Shown piece by piece: positions 28,034 to 36,810 of a stretch of DNA of 46,246 bases. The notes beneath the pieces were generated by a model that was not told the DNA's origin, made no database searches, and worked only from the letters and a program-made list of their open reading frames with translations. Positions within the stretch are counted from its first letter, which is position 1; each line of letters begins with the position of its first letter. This DNA is from Candidatus Gastranaerophilales bacterium (lineage in GTDB: Bacteria > Cyanobacteriota > Vampirovibrionia > Gastranaerophilales > Gastranaerophilaceae): contig CANPYC010000016.1 of assembly GCA_947587615.1 (NCBI GenBank), forward strand, positions 1 through 46,246, written 5' to 3'. The translations under genes were made by a program, and so were the position numbers.

Positions 28034-29111
28034 ATGAATTAAGTTTTTTTAATTTTTCATAGCACTCAAGCGCTTCATTAGAAATATTATCCCTTAAAAC
28101 AATTTTTATTCTAACTTCCAAATCGCCCTTTGAACCGTCTTTTTTAGCCAGCCCCAAATTTTTCAAACGAAGTTTTTTATCCGTTGATGTGTTTTTTGGA
28201 ATTTTAATTTTTATTTTATCGCCTAATACCTCTATTTGTTTTTCGCAGCCTAAAACAGCTTCAAAAGGTAATATTTCAAGATTTTTGATTAAATTATATT
28301 CATCAATTTCATATTCATTATCTTGAGTTTTAACAACCAAATAAACGTCACCGGTGTTTCCGTAAGCGTCAGTTTTTCCTTCTTTTTTAAGTCTGATTTT
28401 TTGACCGTCTTTAACATATTTAGGTACTTGAAAAGTTAAGTTTTTTGTTACTTTTTCAATGCCGGTTCCCGAGCAATTGGTACAAAAACCTCTTCTTGAG
28501 CCGTGACAAACCTTGCAAGGTTGATAAGAGCTTATTGTTATTGTCTTTTTAGGACATTTGATTAAATCATCAACGCTTAAAATAACGTTTTGGATTATAT
28601 CAAGGTTTTCTTCTTTTTCTTTGGAAGCTTGAGCTCTTGAGCTTCTTTGTCTTTGCCCTGAATAATTTTGAGAGAAAGGCTCTGAATAACCTTGTGAAAA
28701 GCTTTGCGAGAAGTCACCAAAATTAGAGGAAAATCCGCTTGTTCTTCTTGCGCCTGTTTGTTGATTTAAAATATCACCGAATATTGCAGAAAAGAAGTCT
28801 GAAAAGCCTCCCATTGAACCCATATCAGAGGATGAAAAATTGGAAAAATTATACCCTTCAAACCCCGGCGGCGGAGTGAAATCTGCTCCTTGAGCCCAGG
28901 ATGAACCGAGCTGGTCGTAGCGTTTTCTTTTGCTCTCATCTCCTAAAACTTCATAAGCTTCGTTTATATCTTTGAACTTTGTTTGAGCGTCACTCGATTT
29001 ATTGACATCAGGATGATATTTCCTTGCCAATTTTCGATAAGCGCTTTTAATTGCCTGTTGCGTAGCGTCCCTTGAGACACCTAATATTTCATAATAATCT
29101 TTATATTTCAT
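28032..29111 (-). CDS. DnaJ-family co-chaperone with half-size zinc module
   Basis: J-domain protein of 359 residues that should stimulate an Hsp70 (DnaK). The J domain (1-70) has [10 protein letters not shown] and the essential HPD (KYHPDVN). A Gly/Phe/Ser-rich linker (~75-165) follows, then the substrate-binding beta domains. The zinc region has only two Cys repeats, CKVCHGSR and CTNCSGTG (~198-215), where DnaJ has four and CbpA has none, so it would hold a single zinc. The C-terminal part with [16 protein letters not shown] and GDVYLVV is standard. No Shine-Dalgarno is seen before the ATG. It lies 67 nt downstream of the AsmA-like gene and may be the last gene of the TonB-ExbBD run. Confidence 0.88.
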   Translation of the reverse strand: MKYKDYYEILGVSRDATQQAIKSAYRKLARKYHPDVNKSSDAQTKFKDINEAYEVLGDESKRKRYDQLGSSWAQGADFTPPPGFEGYNFSNFSSSDMGSMGGFSDFFSAIFGDILNQQTGARRTSGFSSNFGDFSQSFSQGYSEPFSQNYSGQRQRSSRAQASKEKEENLDIIQNVILSVDDLIKCPKKTITISSYQPCKVCHGSRRGFCTNCSGTGIEKVTKNLTFQVPKYVKDGQKIRLKKEGKTDAYGNTGDVYLVVKTQDNEYEIDEYNLIKNLEILPFEAVLGCEKQIEVLGDKIKIKIPKNTSTDKKLRLKNLGLAKKDGSKGDLEVRIKIVLRDNISNEALECYEKLKKLNS

Positions 29112-29178
29112 ATTATTATCTTAAAACTAAAATCTAAAAAATGTTAACTTCTTAATTATTTTTTTATATTTTCCATTT

Positions 29179-32100
29179 TTAATTATTTTGATTTATTTTT
29201 CTATGCCATCTGAAGAATTTAATTGAGCGTGTATCAAGCGCATTTCCTTTGATATCTACAACAAATTCTCTTGTGGGAGCTTCGTTTTGATTGGTTAAGG
29301 AGGGTATTTTTTCAACATCTTTTTTATCCAATTCAATTGACAACAGTTTTTCAATCGGCGATACGGTAATTGATTGAATTATGTCTTTTGTATCTGAGGA
29401 TAATTTATCAACTATTTTTTCACTGCTGAATTTGCCGATATTACCCATAACACTAACTATTGATAAAGGAATTTTGCCTAAAATTCTAAGGTCGCAATTG
29501 AGAGTTTCAAGGTTGAATTTACCCGTTAAATATAAACTCATGTTTGTTCCTTGTGTTTTAATATATTTAACATCGGCAAGTGAGTTTTTGATTTCCATTG
29601 ACCCTTCAATTGTTTTAAAATCACCCGTATTTTGTTTTGTTATAACCGAAGCGATTGAATTTATCGTAAGCTTCAAAATGCTTTGAGATAGGATATTTCC
29701 CGCTTGTAAAAGTCTTTCAAGCCTTGCAAATTGGTTAAGTTCCCCGTCTTGAATGTTAAATTTAACGTAACCGTCAAAAGTTTTTAGGATATCTTCAAAA
29801 CTAAGCCCGATAAATTCCGCACCGATATATGCACTCAATCTTCCGCTAAGAGCAATTGAGAGCTGTTTTAATTTTGATGAAAAATGCCTTACGCTTAATT
29901 CTTTTGCTATAACATCCGCTTTGGTTTTAAAGTTTAATAAATCAATTACAAGTGTTCCTATAATCTTCCCTGCAAAAACGTCTGCGCCAAAGTGATTAAT
30001 TTTCATAATATTATTTTTGATACTTCCATCAAAATATACAGAATTTAAACTTATTCCATCCGTTTCAAGGGTTTGAATGTTTCCTCTTAAGCTTTGAATT
30101 TCAAAATTGAACGCTTCTTTTGAGTTTGGTTTTGGTAATTTTTTAATTTTATCAAGGTTAATATAATCAGAGCTGAAATTAGCCGAGCTGATTGTTAAAG
30201 TGTTGTCAAAGTATTTTGCCTGTGCGGTTAAATCAAAATTAAAACCGAGCATTTTTGCTTTTATAATATTTACATAGAAGGAGGAATTTTTAATATTTAA
30301 AATTAAATCATCAATAAATAAATCAAGTTTATCGTAAATTATATTATAAAGTTTTAAATCGCCGTTTATATCAGGCTTTTTAATTGTATTTGAAATATTT
30401 ATTTCTCCCTCGGCTTCAAAAGTAATGTTATTTAAAGCAGGTACAACAAGAGAAATTTTTTCAAATATCAATAGTTTAAGATTATCAAATAAAATTGAAT
30501 TTGAATTAATGTTTTTTATTAAACCTTTAATCTGTGCTAATTTTTTATTTTTTTCAAAAACTTCGCAATTATTTATTATCAGGTTATTTTCCTTAAGAAT
30601 AACATTTGCCTTGAGTTTTGGCATTTGATTTTTAATTATTATAAGCTTATTTTTTGAAGGAAGGTCGGCTTGTATATCAAGATTGATTTCAGGGGTATTT
30701 GAATACAGATTGTTGATTTTTAAATCAACAAAAGAAGTGATATTATCAAAAGTTACTTTTGTGTTTTGTGTGCTTAAGATATTATCAATTACTTTAATTT
30801 TGGCATTCTCGTTTTTGATTAAAAAATTATTATAATTTATTATTGTATCTTTGGCGCTTAATTCAAAGTTATTGTTATTATCGGGTGAACTTAGGCTAAT
30901 TTCACCCATAAATAAATCAATTTTTTGTTGTTTTAAATAGATTTTAAGATTTTTGATATCAGCTTTAGCTTCAACAAAAGGTTTGTTTAGAGTGCCTTTT
31001 ATATAACCTTCAAATTTCGCTAAGCCGTTTTTAAAGATGTAATTATTAAAAATATTATGATATTTTTTAAACAAAGGAAGATTTGATGCAAAATTAATTA
31101 ATTTTGTGATATCTAATAAATCGGATGTTATTTTTATGTTTAAATTTGTTTTTTCATCAATTGTACCATTTAGATAAAATTTTGAATTGTCAATCAATGC
31201 GCTTGTATTTTGAATATTAATCCCGTTATTTTCAAGATTGATTGTTGAGTTAATATTATTTAGAACAAGCCCCGTTGTTTTATCGGATATTTTTGCGTTT
31301 TTAATTGTTAAAGCGCCTTTTGAGTTAATTGTTTTGAAGTTGCTTTTTAAATAAATATCTGCATTTAAAACCCCTTCAATATCGGTATTTATAAGGTTAA
31401 GGTTGGGATTGAAAATTTTTATAAGTGTTACAATGTAGCGCTTTAGTTCTTTTAAATTAATATCGTTGGATTTTAGAGTTGTTTGCAGATATTTTTTATT
31501 TGCTAAATCTGCAATTAGATTAATTTTTATAAATTGTTTGTCGGTAATATGAAAATCGCAATTTGTTTTAATAAGATTATCTTTAAAAGTTAAAACAACA
31601 TTATTCTTCGGAAGCTTTATTGTGCCGATTTCAAAGAACATGTCTTGAAGTTTAATTTGACCGTTTAAATTTGTTTTGTTATTTTTAAAAGTTTTAAGGT
31701 TAATATCTGCTTTTGAATAAAAATTTGTATCATCGGCAACTTTTAAGGGGTTATGGTTTAGCTTTAAAATATCGTTTTTAATTTCTTCAAGAATTGCTTT
31801 TTTGAGCAAAAATTCCAAATTTAAATTAAAATCTAAAATTTTCCCATCCGGAGAATTTATTGTACCCTTTGCACCCAAAAGAGCAGGTTTATCAATTTCA
31901 CTTGTCGAAAGTCCGATTTTTGAAGCTTTGATTGTATAGTTTTTATTGTTGTTTTCATCAAACAGGTTAAAAGTTAAATTATTTGAATTTATTTTTATAT
32001 TTCTTAATTTAAAGGGTAAATTTTTTGTTTGAAAGTTTAAAATATCAAAATTAAAATATTGTAAGCAAGCATATTTTTTGTTTTTTGTAAAAACTGTATT

Positions 32101-32517
32101 GATGATGATATCATCGGTTTTAATTGAATTTAAATCCAGTTTTTTAAACAATAAATTGATTAAATCAATTTCAATTGAAGGTTTTGTAAGAGTAATAAAG
32201 TTTTTGTTTTTGTCGTAGTTAATTTTAATTTTGTCGGCTTTAATAAGAATATCAAATTTATAGTTCGGGGTGATTTTTAAATTGTCGATTTGAGAAGTTA
32301 ATTTGGAATTTTTAGCCAGATAACCGTTTAAAAAGGCTTCAACTTTTTCCTGCGAGAAAAATTTGCCTAAAAGCATTAAATAAGCAAGGTAAAGTATAAT
32401 ACAAAGAATTAATAAAGATGAGAATAAAATTTTTAAAACCGCAAAAGAAGAAGATAGACTGATACTTCTTCTTTTAAAAATTTTTCTAAACCAGCTTTTC
32501 TTTTTATGGTAAATCAT
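29179..32517 (-). CDS. AsmA/TamB-like envelope protein (1112 aa)
   Basis: Large AsmA-superfamily protein. One transmembrane segment near the N-terminus (~28-52, LKILFSSLLILCIILYLAYLM) anchors it, and the remaining ~1050 residues are repetitive beta strands of the kind that form lipid-carrying grooves between the inner and outer membranes in AsmA, TamB and YhdP. The first ~110 residues match the AsmA N-terminal pattern (membrane helix, then I.L.L...L....I.I...I). The C-terminal part with LERLLQAGNILSQSI, TGDFKTIEGSMEI and NMSLYLTGKFNL is clearly homologous to the end of the larger AsmA-like protein at 36811-41202. The ATG follows the ExbD2 TAG with no gap, so translation is coupled to the ExbD genes. 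The lipid transport role is inferred from the family. Confidence 0.82.
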   Translation of the reverse strand: MIYHKKKSWFRKIFKRRSISLSSSFAVLKILFSSLLILCIILYLAYLMLLGKFFSQEKVEAFLNGYLAKNSKLTSQIDNLKITPNYKFDILIKADKIKINYDKNKNFITLTKPSIEIDLINLLFKKLDLNSIKTDDIIINTVFTKNKKYACLQYFNFDILNFQTKNLPFKLRNIKINSNNLTFNLFDENNNKNYTIKASKIGLSTSEIDKPALLGAKGTINSPDGKILDFNLNLEFLLKKAILEEIKNDILKLNHNPLKVADDTNFYSKADINLKTFKNNKTNLNGQIKLQDMFFEIGTIKLPKNNVVLTFKDNLIKTNCDFHITDKQFIKINLIADLANKKYLQTTLKSNDINLKELKRYIVTLIKIFNPNLNLINTDIEGVLNADIYLKSNFKTINSKGALTIKNAKISDKTTGLVLNNINSTINLENNGINIQNTSALIDNSKFYLNGTIDEKTNLNIKITSDLLDITKLINFASNLPLFKKYHNIFNNYIFKNGLAKFEGYIKGTLNKPFVEAKADIKNLKIYLKQQKIDLFMGEISLSSPDNNNNFELSAKDTIINYNNFLIKNENAKIKVIDNILSTQNTKVTFDNITSFVDLKINNLYSNTPEINLDIQADLPSKNKLIIIKNQMPKLKANVILKENNLIINNCEVFEKNKKLAQIKGLIKNINSNSILFDNLKLLIFEKISLVVPALNNITFEAEGEINISNTIKKPDINGDLKLYNIIYDKLDLFIDDLILNIKNSSFYVNIIKAKMLGFNFDLTAQAKYFDNTLTISSANFSSDYINLDKIKKLPKPNSKEAFNFEIQSLRGNIQTLETDGISLNSVYFDGSIKNNIMKINHFGADVFAGKIIGTLVIDLLNFKTKADVIAKELSVRHFSSKLKQLSIALSGRLSAYIGAEFIGLSFEDILKTFDGYVKFNIQDGELNQFARLERLLQAGNILSQSILKLTINSIASVITKQNTGDFKTIEGSMEIKNSLADVKYIKTQGTNMSLYLTGKFNLETLNCDLRILGKIPLSIVSVMGNIGKFSSEKIVDKLSSDTKDIIQSITVSPIEKLLSIELDKKDVEKIPSLTNQNEAPTREFVVDIKGNALDTRSIKFFRWHRKINQNN

Positions 32518-32901
32518 CTAAATTTCAACAATTGAAATACTTTGAACCCCTGCATTTCTTGCACTGTCCATCAACTTTACAACGCTTTCGTGGTTTGATT
32601 GACCGTTTGCCTGAATCATTAGACCGTCTTTATTTACTTCTGATTCTCTTTTGATTGTTTCAAGAAGTTGAGCTTCTTGAATTTCATTATCATTAATAAA
32701 ATATTTATTATCGGCCGAGATTGTAACAGTAAGGATTTTTGTATCTTTATTTACATCATTTTGCTCGATATACTCGGGTACTGCTAAAGATAAACCCTGT
32801 TGGTCTAAAATCGGCGCTATAACCATCATAAGAATTAATAAAACAAGAAAAATATCCGTTAGAGGTGTAATGTTAATATCATTAAAAGTTTGTCTTTTCA
32901 T
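32518..32901 (-). CDS. ExbD/TolR-family proton-channel subunit (second copy)
   Basis: Small inner-membrane protein of 127 residues with one transmembrane helix. The family motif INITPLTDIFLVLLILMM contains the Asp that carries protons in ExbD/TolR, followed by a periplasmic domain. It should form a channel complex with the ExbB/TolQ homologue encoded upstream and drive the TonB-like protein. It overlaps the preceding ExbD by one base (TGATG) and is directly followed by the AsmA-like ATG. The periplasmic half differs from that of the first copy, so the two are paralogues, perhaps forming a heteromer as in some Tol or gliding systems. Confidence 0.9.
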   Translation of the reverse strand: MKRQTFNDINITPLTDIFLVLLILMMVIAPILDQQGLSLAVPEYIEQNDVNKDTKILTVTISADNKYFINDNEIQEAQLLETIKRESEVNKDGLMIQANGQSNHESVVKLMDSARNAGVQSISIVEI

Positions 32902-33368
32902 CAGCCTTTTACCTCTCTTTTTTTATTATTTTTTAATTCTTTTTGAGCGGAAGTGCTAAGCGGTTCACCCGCTACGATTAGTTTTTCAAAACCTGCGTTT
33001 TGAGCTGCTTTCATAACTTTCATTATTTCAGAGCTTTTTGTTTCTTTGTCTGCTTTAACTACAACCTCTTTTTTTTCAATTTGCGATATAATTGCACTCA
33101 ATTTTTCTTCTAAACCTTCTTCTTGCACCTTTGTTTCGTTTACATAAAAAGAACCGTCTTTAGTAATTGAAACAGTTGCGTTTTTAACTTCAATCCCTGT
33201 GCCTGATGATATAGAGGGCATTTTAATATTATTATTCATAGATTGAAAACTTGGTGCTATAACCATCATGATAATTAAAAGCACAAGAAAAATATCTGTT
33301 AGAGGTGTGATATTAATTTCATTAAAAGTTTTTTTTCTGCCGTCTTCGTTATCTGAGCTGAAATTCAT
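32901..33368 (-). CDS. ExbD/TolR-family proton-channel subunit (first copy)
   Basis: Protein of 155 residues with the same N-terminal pattern as its neighbour: cytoplasmic NEINITPLTDIFLVLLIIMM with the channel Asp, one membrane helix, then a periplasmic domain (VVVKADKET, LIVAGEPLS). It ends in a Lys-rich tail. It lies 23 nt after the ExbB/TolQ gene, and its TGA stop overlaps the ATG of the second copy. Whether the motor belongs to the Ton or the Tol type cannot be decided from the sequence; no TonB-dependent receptor, TolB or Pal is in the window. Confidence 0.9.
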   Translation of the reverse strand: MNFSSDNEDGRKKTFNEINITPLTDIFLVLLIIMMVIAPSFQSMNNNIKMPSISSGTGIEVKNATVSITKDGSFYVNETKVQEEGLEEKLSAIISQIEKKEVVVKADKETKSSEIMKVMKAAQNAGFEKLIVAGEPLSTSAQKELKNNKKREVKG

Positions 33369-33391
33369 TGTTTATCCCCGTTAGGTTTAAA

Positions 33392-34039
33392 TTATAGAGC
33401 AATCGAGCTGTTGTTATCAACTGCTACTTCTTCATCAGAATCAATAAAGCTTAAAAATACCAGCTTAATCAATTTAAAGTCTGATTCAAAGCGTGATACA
33501 ACGGTTTGAAAATAGTTAAATAATACAACGGCTAAAATTGCAACACCAAGACCAAGTGCTGTTGCAATAAGAGCTGAAGCAATACCTGTTGCAACTGCTG
33601 CCGATTGGTTGCCTTGTGTTGCTAAGTCTTGGAATGTGTAAAGGATTCTTACAACCGTACCGAATAAGCCTAGAAACGGAGCAACGCCGCCGATTGTACC
33701 TAAGATTACAAGATGCCTTTCAAGCTTTCTAACTGCTAAAGATGATGAAATGTCGTAAGCTCTTGAAAAACCCGCTTTTTGCTCTGTGTAAATTCTAAGC
33801 GCTTCATCAACCATCTCGGAAATTATGCCGCCCATCTGAACGGATATTCTTTGAGCTGCACCGATATTATTTTTAACCAGAGCTTTTTGCAAGCTTGGAA
33901 TAAATTCAGAGATATTTCTTTCATTCTTTTTATAGTACACAAATCTGTTTATTGCAACATATACAACCAAAATTGAGCAAATAAAAATCGGGGTTAATAC
34001 CGCCCAATCTTGCGCTATTGCTGTTAACATTAAATCCAT
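33392..34039 (-). CDS. ExbB/TolQ/MotA-family proton channel
   Basis: Inner-membrane protein of 215 residues with three transmembrane helices, including the family motif AVATGIASALIATALGLGVAILAV (cited here in part: ATGIASALIATALGLGVAI) and the preceding cytoplasmic stretch with GTIGGVAPFLGLFGTV. It forms the pentameric channel that, with ExbD, converts proton flow into motion of TonB. AGGA lies about 7 nt before the ATG. It sits 24 nt after the TonB-like gene and 23 nt before the first ExbD. Confidence 0.92.
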   Translation of the reverse strand: MDLMLTAIAQDWAVLTPIFICSILVVYVAINRFVYYKKNERNISEFIPSLQKALVKNNIGAAQRISVQMGGIISEMVDEALRIYTEQKAGFSRAYDISSSLAVRKLERHLVILGTIGGVAPFLGLFGTVVRILYTFQDLATQGNQSAAVATGIASALIATALGLGVAILAVVLFNYFQTVVSRFESDFKLIKLVFLSFIDSDEEVAVDNNSSIAL

Positions 34040-34063
34040 TTTTTTATCCTCATCTTTACTTAT

Positions 34064-35332
34064 TTATCTTATTACGCTGTTTAAAACATTATAGTCAAAA
34101 GTGAACTCAATCGGAACGGATTGACCTTTAAACTCGGGAGGCAGAGGCCTGAAGGGGGCGGTTAATTCAATTGCGCTCATTGCGGCTCTGTCTGCTAAAG
34201 GAACACCTGATGATTTGGTTACCTGTTTTGAGAGTAATCTTCCGTCTTTACCGATTACAAAAGTTATTACAACTCGTTTAGAGCTGTCTCCTTTTGGAGG
34301 AGTCCAATTTCTTTTTATTTTTTGTTCTAAATCTCTCATATACGGACCCCAGTTAGGCTGTTTAAGAGCATCTATTCCGGGTGCGCCGTTGGGATTGCCG
34401 GGACTTGGATTACCGCTACTACCGCCTCCGCCTGATGAACCTCTTGCTGCGTATCTGTTTCCGCTTGAAGGTGAGCCTCCGCTTGAAGATGAGCCTCCTT
34501 TTGAGCTGCCCGACGTACTGAATTTCGGTGCCGGAGCGCTTGAAGATTTACCTCCGCCGGATGTTCCCGATGAGCTGCCCGGTGTACCTGCGGGTTTATA
34601 TGTATTACCCACCGGTGCTTTTGGAGCGGAAGGAGCAGGAACGCTGAACGGACTTTTCGGTGCCGTTGCAATTTTTGGTGCAGTTGGTGCGCTTACTCCT
34701 TGAGGTTTAACACTTGGTTTTATGGACGGTTTAGCTGCTGAAGGTGCTTTTATTGCAGGTTTTGGCTGTGTTGGAGCTTGCGCCGTTTTTGGTTGCGGTT
34801 TTGGTTGCGGTTTTGGTTGAGTTTTTGGTTGAGGCTTGGGGGGTTGCGGTTTATTTACAACTTTTGGTTGTGGTTTTTGTACTTTTTCAGGCTGTTTTTT
34901 GGGCTGAGTCTTGGTTTTTTGCTGAGCAGGTTTTTGCGCAACCGACTTTTTAGCGGGTGTACTTGCCTTTGGAGATGGTTCTGACACTGTTTTTTTGGGG
35001 TCATGCTTTCCGCCCGCTTGAGAATCTCTATCCGATCTGATTTTTGTATTTTTATTTATGGGTGGTTTAGACTCGTTTTGAACGAGTTTAAATTCCATAT
35101 TTTGATTTGGAAGCTCGGGTTTTGGAAGGCGAGGAAAAATAAAGTCATGAAATATAAAGCTGAAAAACAGCATTAGTATTATAAACAGCCCGTGCGCAAG
35201 AATTGACAAGCTTAAGCCGTTTAACAGCTTTATTTCATCATAGTTAACAAAAAAATTGGGTAATTTTTTTGTTTTTATTCCTTCATCCTGTAATGAATTT
35301 TGTATTTCGTTTTTGTTTCTGATTTGTGCCAT
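34064..35332 (-). CDS. TonB-like energy transducer
   Basis: Protein of 422 residues, longer than E. coli TonB (239). It has a cytoplasmic N-terminus, one membrane helix (~40-65), a long periplasmic linker first rich in Pro/Lys/Gln (PKPQPKPQPK repeats, ~115-190) and then in Gly/Ser/Pro (~225-310), and a C-terminal TonB/TolA-type domain (~325-420: WGPYMRDLEQKIKRNWTPP, VVITFVIGKDGRLLS, AMSAIELTAPFRPLPPEF). It would span the periplasm and transmit energy from the ExbB-ExbD motor encoded next to it to an outer-membrane partner. The DNA of the Pro-rich part is a run of near-identical short repeats. It opens the five-gene run TonB-ExbB-ExbD-ExbD-AsmA. Confidence 0.88.
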   Translation of the reverse strand: MAQIRNKNEIQNSLQDEGIKTKKLPNFFVNYDEIKLLNGLSLSILAHGLFIILMLFFSFIFHDFIFPRLPKPELPNQNMEFKLVQNESKPPINKNTKIRSDRDSQAGGKHDPKKTVSEPSPKASTPAKKSVAQKPAQQKTKTQPKKQPEKVQKPQPKVVNKPQPPKPQPKTQPKPQPKPQPKTAQAPTQPKPAIKAPSAAKPSIKPSVKPQGVSAPTAPKIATAPKSPFSVPAPSAPKAPVGNTYKPAGTPGSSSGTSGGGKSSSAPAPKFSTSGSSKGGSSSSGGSPSSGNRYAARGSSGGGGSSGNPSPGNPNGAPGIDALKQPNWGPYMRDLEQKIKRNWTPPKGDSSKRVVITFVIGKDGRLLSKQVTKSSGVPLADRAAMSAIELTAPFRPLPPEFKGQSVPIEFTFDYNVLNSVIR

Positions 35333-35397
35333 ATTTTTCTTATTTCTTGCATAAATTATTACTTATACAAAGATTTTTTATATTCCCCATAAGGGTA

Positions 35398-36099
35398 TTA
35401 ATACGATGATAAAGTAATAGGCTGATCAAATAACAGGTTTATTTGACTGTTTGCAGGAATTAAAATGTTTTCGCCCTTATCGACAACTCTTTTTAATACA
35501 CCGATACCCCCGCCTACTGCTGTTCCGTAAATTGCGCCTTTACCAACAGAGCCGTCGGATAATGCGCCCATGGCAGTACCTAATGCAGCACCAGCACCTG
35601 CACCTAATACAGCATCTCTGGCGTATTCTTTTACGCTATCCATTGCCGTTCCGCCTTTTAAGATACCGTTTGAGTCTTTTGTGGCAATAACTGCGCTAAT
35701 TGGAATTACGTTATTATAAGGAGTTGTAATTGTTGTGAATCTGATTTGCATTTGAGCGTTTCTGTTACCAAAACCGGCTTTTTTATTTTGTACGATTGTA
35801 CCCATGATTGTACTTCCTGCACCTGCAATTAAATTATCTTTATAGATAAAATCGTTTGCTAAAACAGCGCTGATGGTTTGACCTACAACTGCTGTTTGCG
35901 AGTTAATTTCTTGGGATAATAATGCTTCAGTGGTAACTCCTGCGGGAACAAAAAGTGCATAACCCTGCAAATTTTGCTGCGGAGTCTGTTGAGCTGGTGC
36001 TTGATAATTAAAATTTGTTGCAGCGTTTGTTTCTTGCATGCTAACGGTTAAAAAAGCACATAAACCTAACATAGCAGTTGATAATAAAATCTTTTTCAT
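35398..36099 (-). CDS. Exported protein with beta-rich core and glycine zipper, function unknown
   Basis: Protein of 233 residues. A Sec signal peptide (MKKILLSTAMLGLCAFLTV..., cleavage near NAA) is followed by a beta-rich domain (FVPAGV..., IAGAGSTIMGTIV, AQMQIRFTTI), a Gly/Ala-rich zipper (~155-190, LGAGAGAALGTAMG and YGTAVGGGIG) that could insert in a membrane, and a final IPANSQINLLFD strand. The pattern 'I.AGS...G.V.....' resembles the beta barrel core of VirB10/TrbI-type proteins, but similarity is faint. The ATG at 36099 is used because GAGGG (36104-36108) precedes it; the frame runs open 14 codons further. The protein shares its layout with the next gene upstream, so they may be diverged paralogues. 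Confidence 0.72.
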   Translation of the reverse strand: MKKILLSTAMLGLCAFLTVSMQETNAATNFNYQAPAQQTPQQNLQGYALFVPAGVTTEALLSQEINSQTAVVGQTISAVLANDFIYKDNLIAGAGSTIMGTIVQNKKAGFGNRNAQMQIRFTTITTPYNNVIPISAVIATKDSNGILKGGTAMDSVKEYARDAVLGAGAGAALGTAMGALSDGSVGKGAIYGTAVGGGIGVLKRVVDKGENILIPANSQINLLFDQPITLSSY

Positions 36100-36168
36100 A
36101 AATCCCTCACCAAATAATAGTAGACATAGATAGTTTAACACTACATATATTTTTTTTCAAATATGTAT

Positions 36169-36711
36169 CTAAATGTAAAAATCTTCTTCAAGTTGAACAA
36201 ATAAACTATCTCTTGAATTAACTCCGACATGGGAGCCGAATTCATATTCTCCGCTAGGCACATATTGCAGCGTTCCGCCCCAGTGATTTCCGTATACACG
36301 TCTTGGATGAATGGTTGTATTATATGTTGCAGGGTTTGTCAGGTTGCCTCCTAAAACGTCGCTGCTTGAAAAAATTATTTTTCCTTCCAAATTTCTTTTT
36401 TCGCCGTTTGTTTTAACTAAGCTGTCTATATTTATACTCATAGCTGCATTAACACCCTGAACAGGCATTTTTAGCATGCTGACATAACCTTCAAAAATAT
36501 CCCCCTTTTCAATTGCTTTTTGTTCTAAAATCCAGACATCGCAAGGACTTATAAAAAATACTCTTGAACCTTCTTCAAGGTTTCTTGTATTAAGAGGAGA
36601 TTTTGTATAAACTTTTATCAATGAACCCTTGGGAATATTAGCTTCCCAAGCTATACAAAAGGTATTTGTAAAAAATAATGTTAAAATTATTAATAATATT
36701 TTTTTAACCAT
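36169..36711 (-). CDS. Exported protein related in layout to its downstream neighbour, function unknown
   Basis: Protein of 180 residues with a signal peptide (KKILLIILTLFFTNTFCIA) and a beta-rich mature part: IPKGSLIKVYTKSPLNT, a strand with IEKGDIFEGYVS, AMSINIDSL and a C-terminal acidic end. The repeated pattern of 'P.GS.I.V....L' and 'I.KGD.F.G.V' parallels the 233-residue neighbour. The ATG has no strong Shine-Dalgarno. It is divergent from the 1463-residue AsmA-like gene, with 99 bp between them. No function is assigned. Confidence 0.68.
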   Translation of the reverse strand: MVKKILLIILTLFFTNTFCIAWEANIPKGSLIKVYTKSPLNTRNLEEGSRVFFISPCDVWILEQKAIEKGDIFEGYVSMLKMPVQGVNAAMSINIDSLVKTNGEKRNLEGKIIFSSSDVLGGNLTNPATYNTTIHPRRVYGNHWGGTLQYVPSGEYEFGSHVGVNSRDSLFVQLEEDFYI

Positions 36712-36798
36712 AACTCAATATTAATGCATTTTTTCTTATTTTCAAGCAGATTATTGTATGAGATTTATAAAATTTTAGCTTTTTTTAAATAAAAAAAT

Positions 36799-36804
36799 TA
36801 TAAT
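36799..36804 (+). promoter_or_regulatory. TATAAT box 6 nt before the large AsmA-like start
   Basis: A perfect TATAAT ends 6 nt before the ATG at 36811 and no purine-rich ribosome binding site is present. It suggests a leaderless mRNA. No good -35 is seen. Confidence 0.4.
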
Positions 36805-36810
36805 AATTCT

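Noticed and set aside
34215-34703. 162-residue open frame on the plus strand opposite the TonB-like gene
   Set aside because: It is the complement of the Gly/Ser/Pro-rich linker; its composition (Pro/Leu/Gly) is a mirror of that repeat and it has no ribosome binding site.
34780-34850. CRISPR-like or satellite repeats
   Set aside because: The short repeats encode the PKPQPKPQ linker of the TonB-like protein; there are no spacers.
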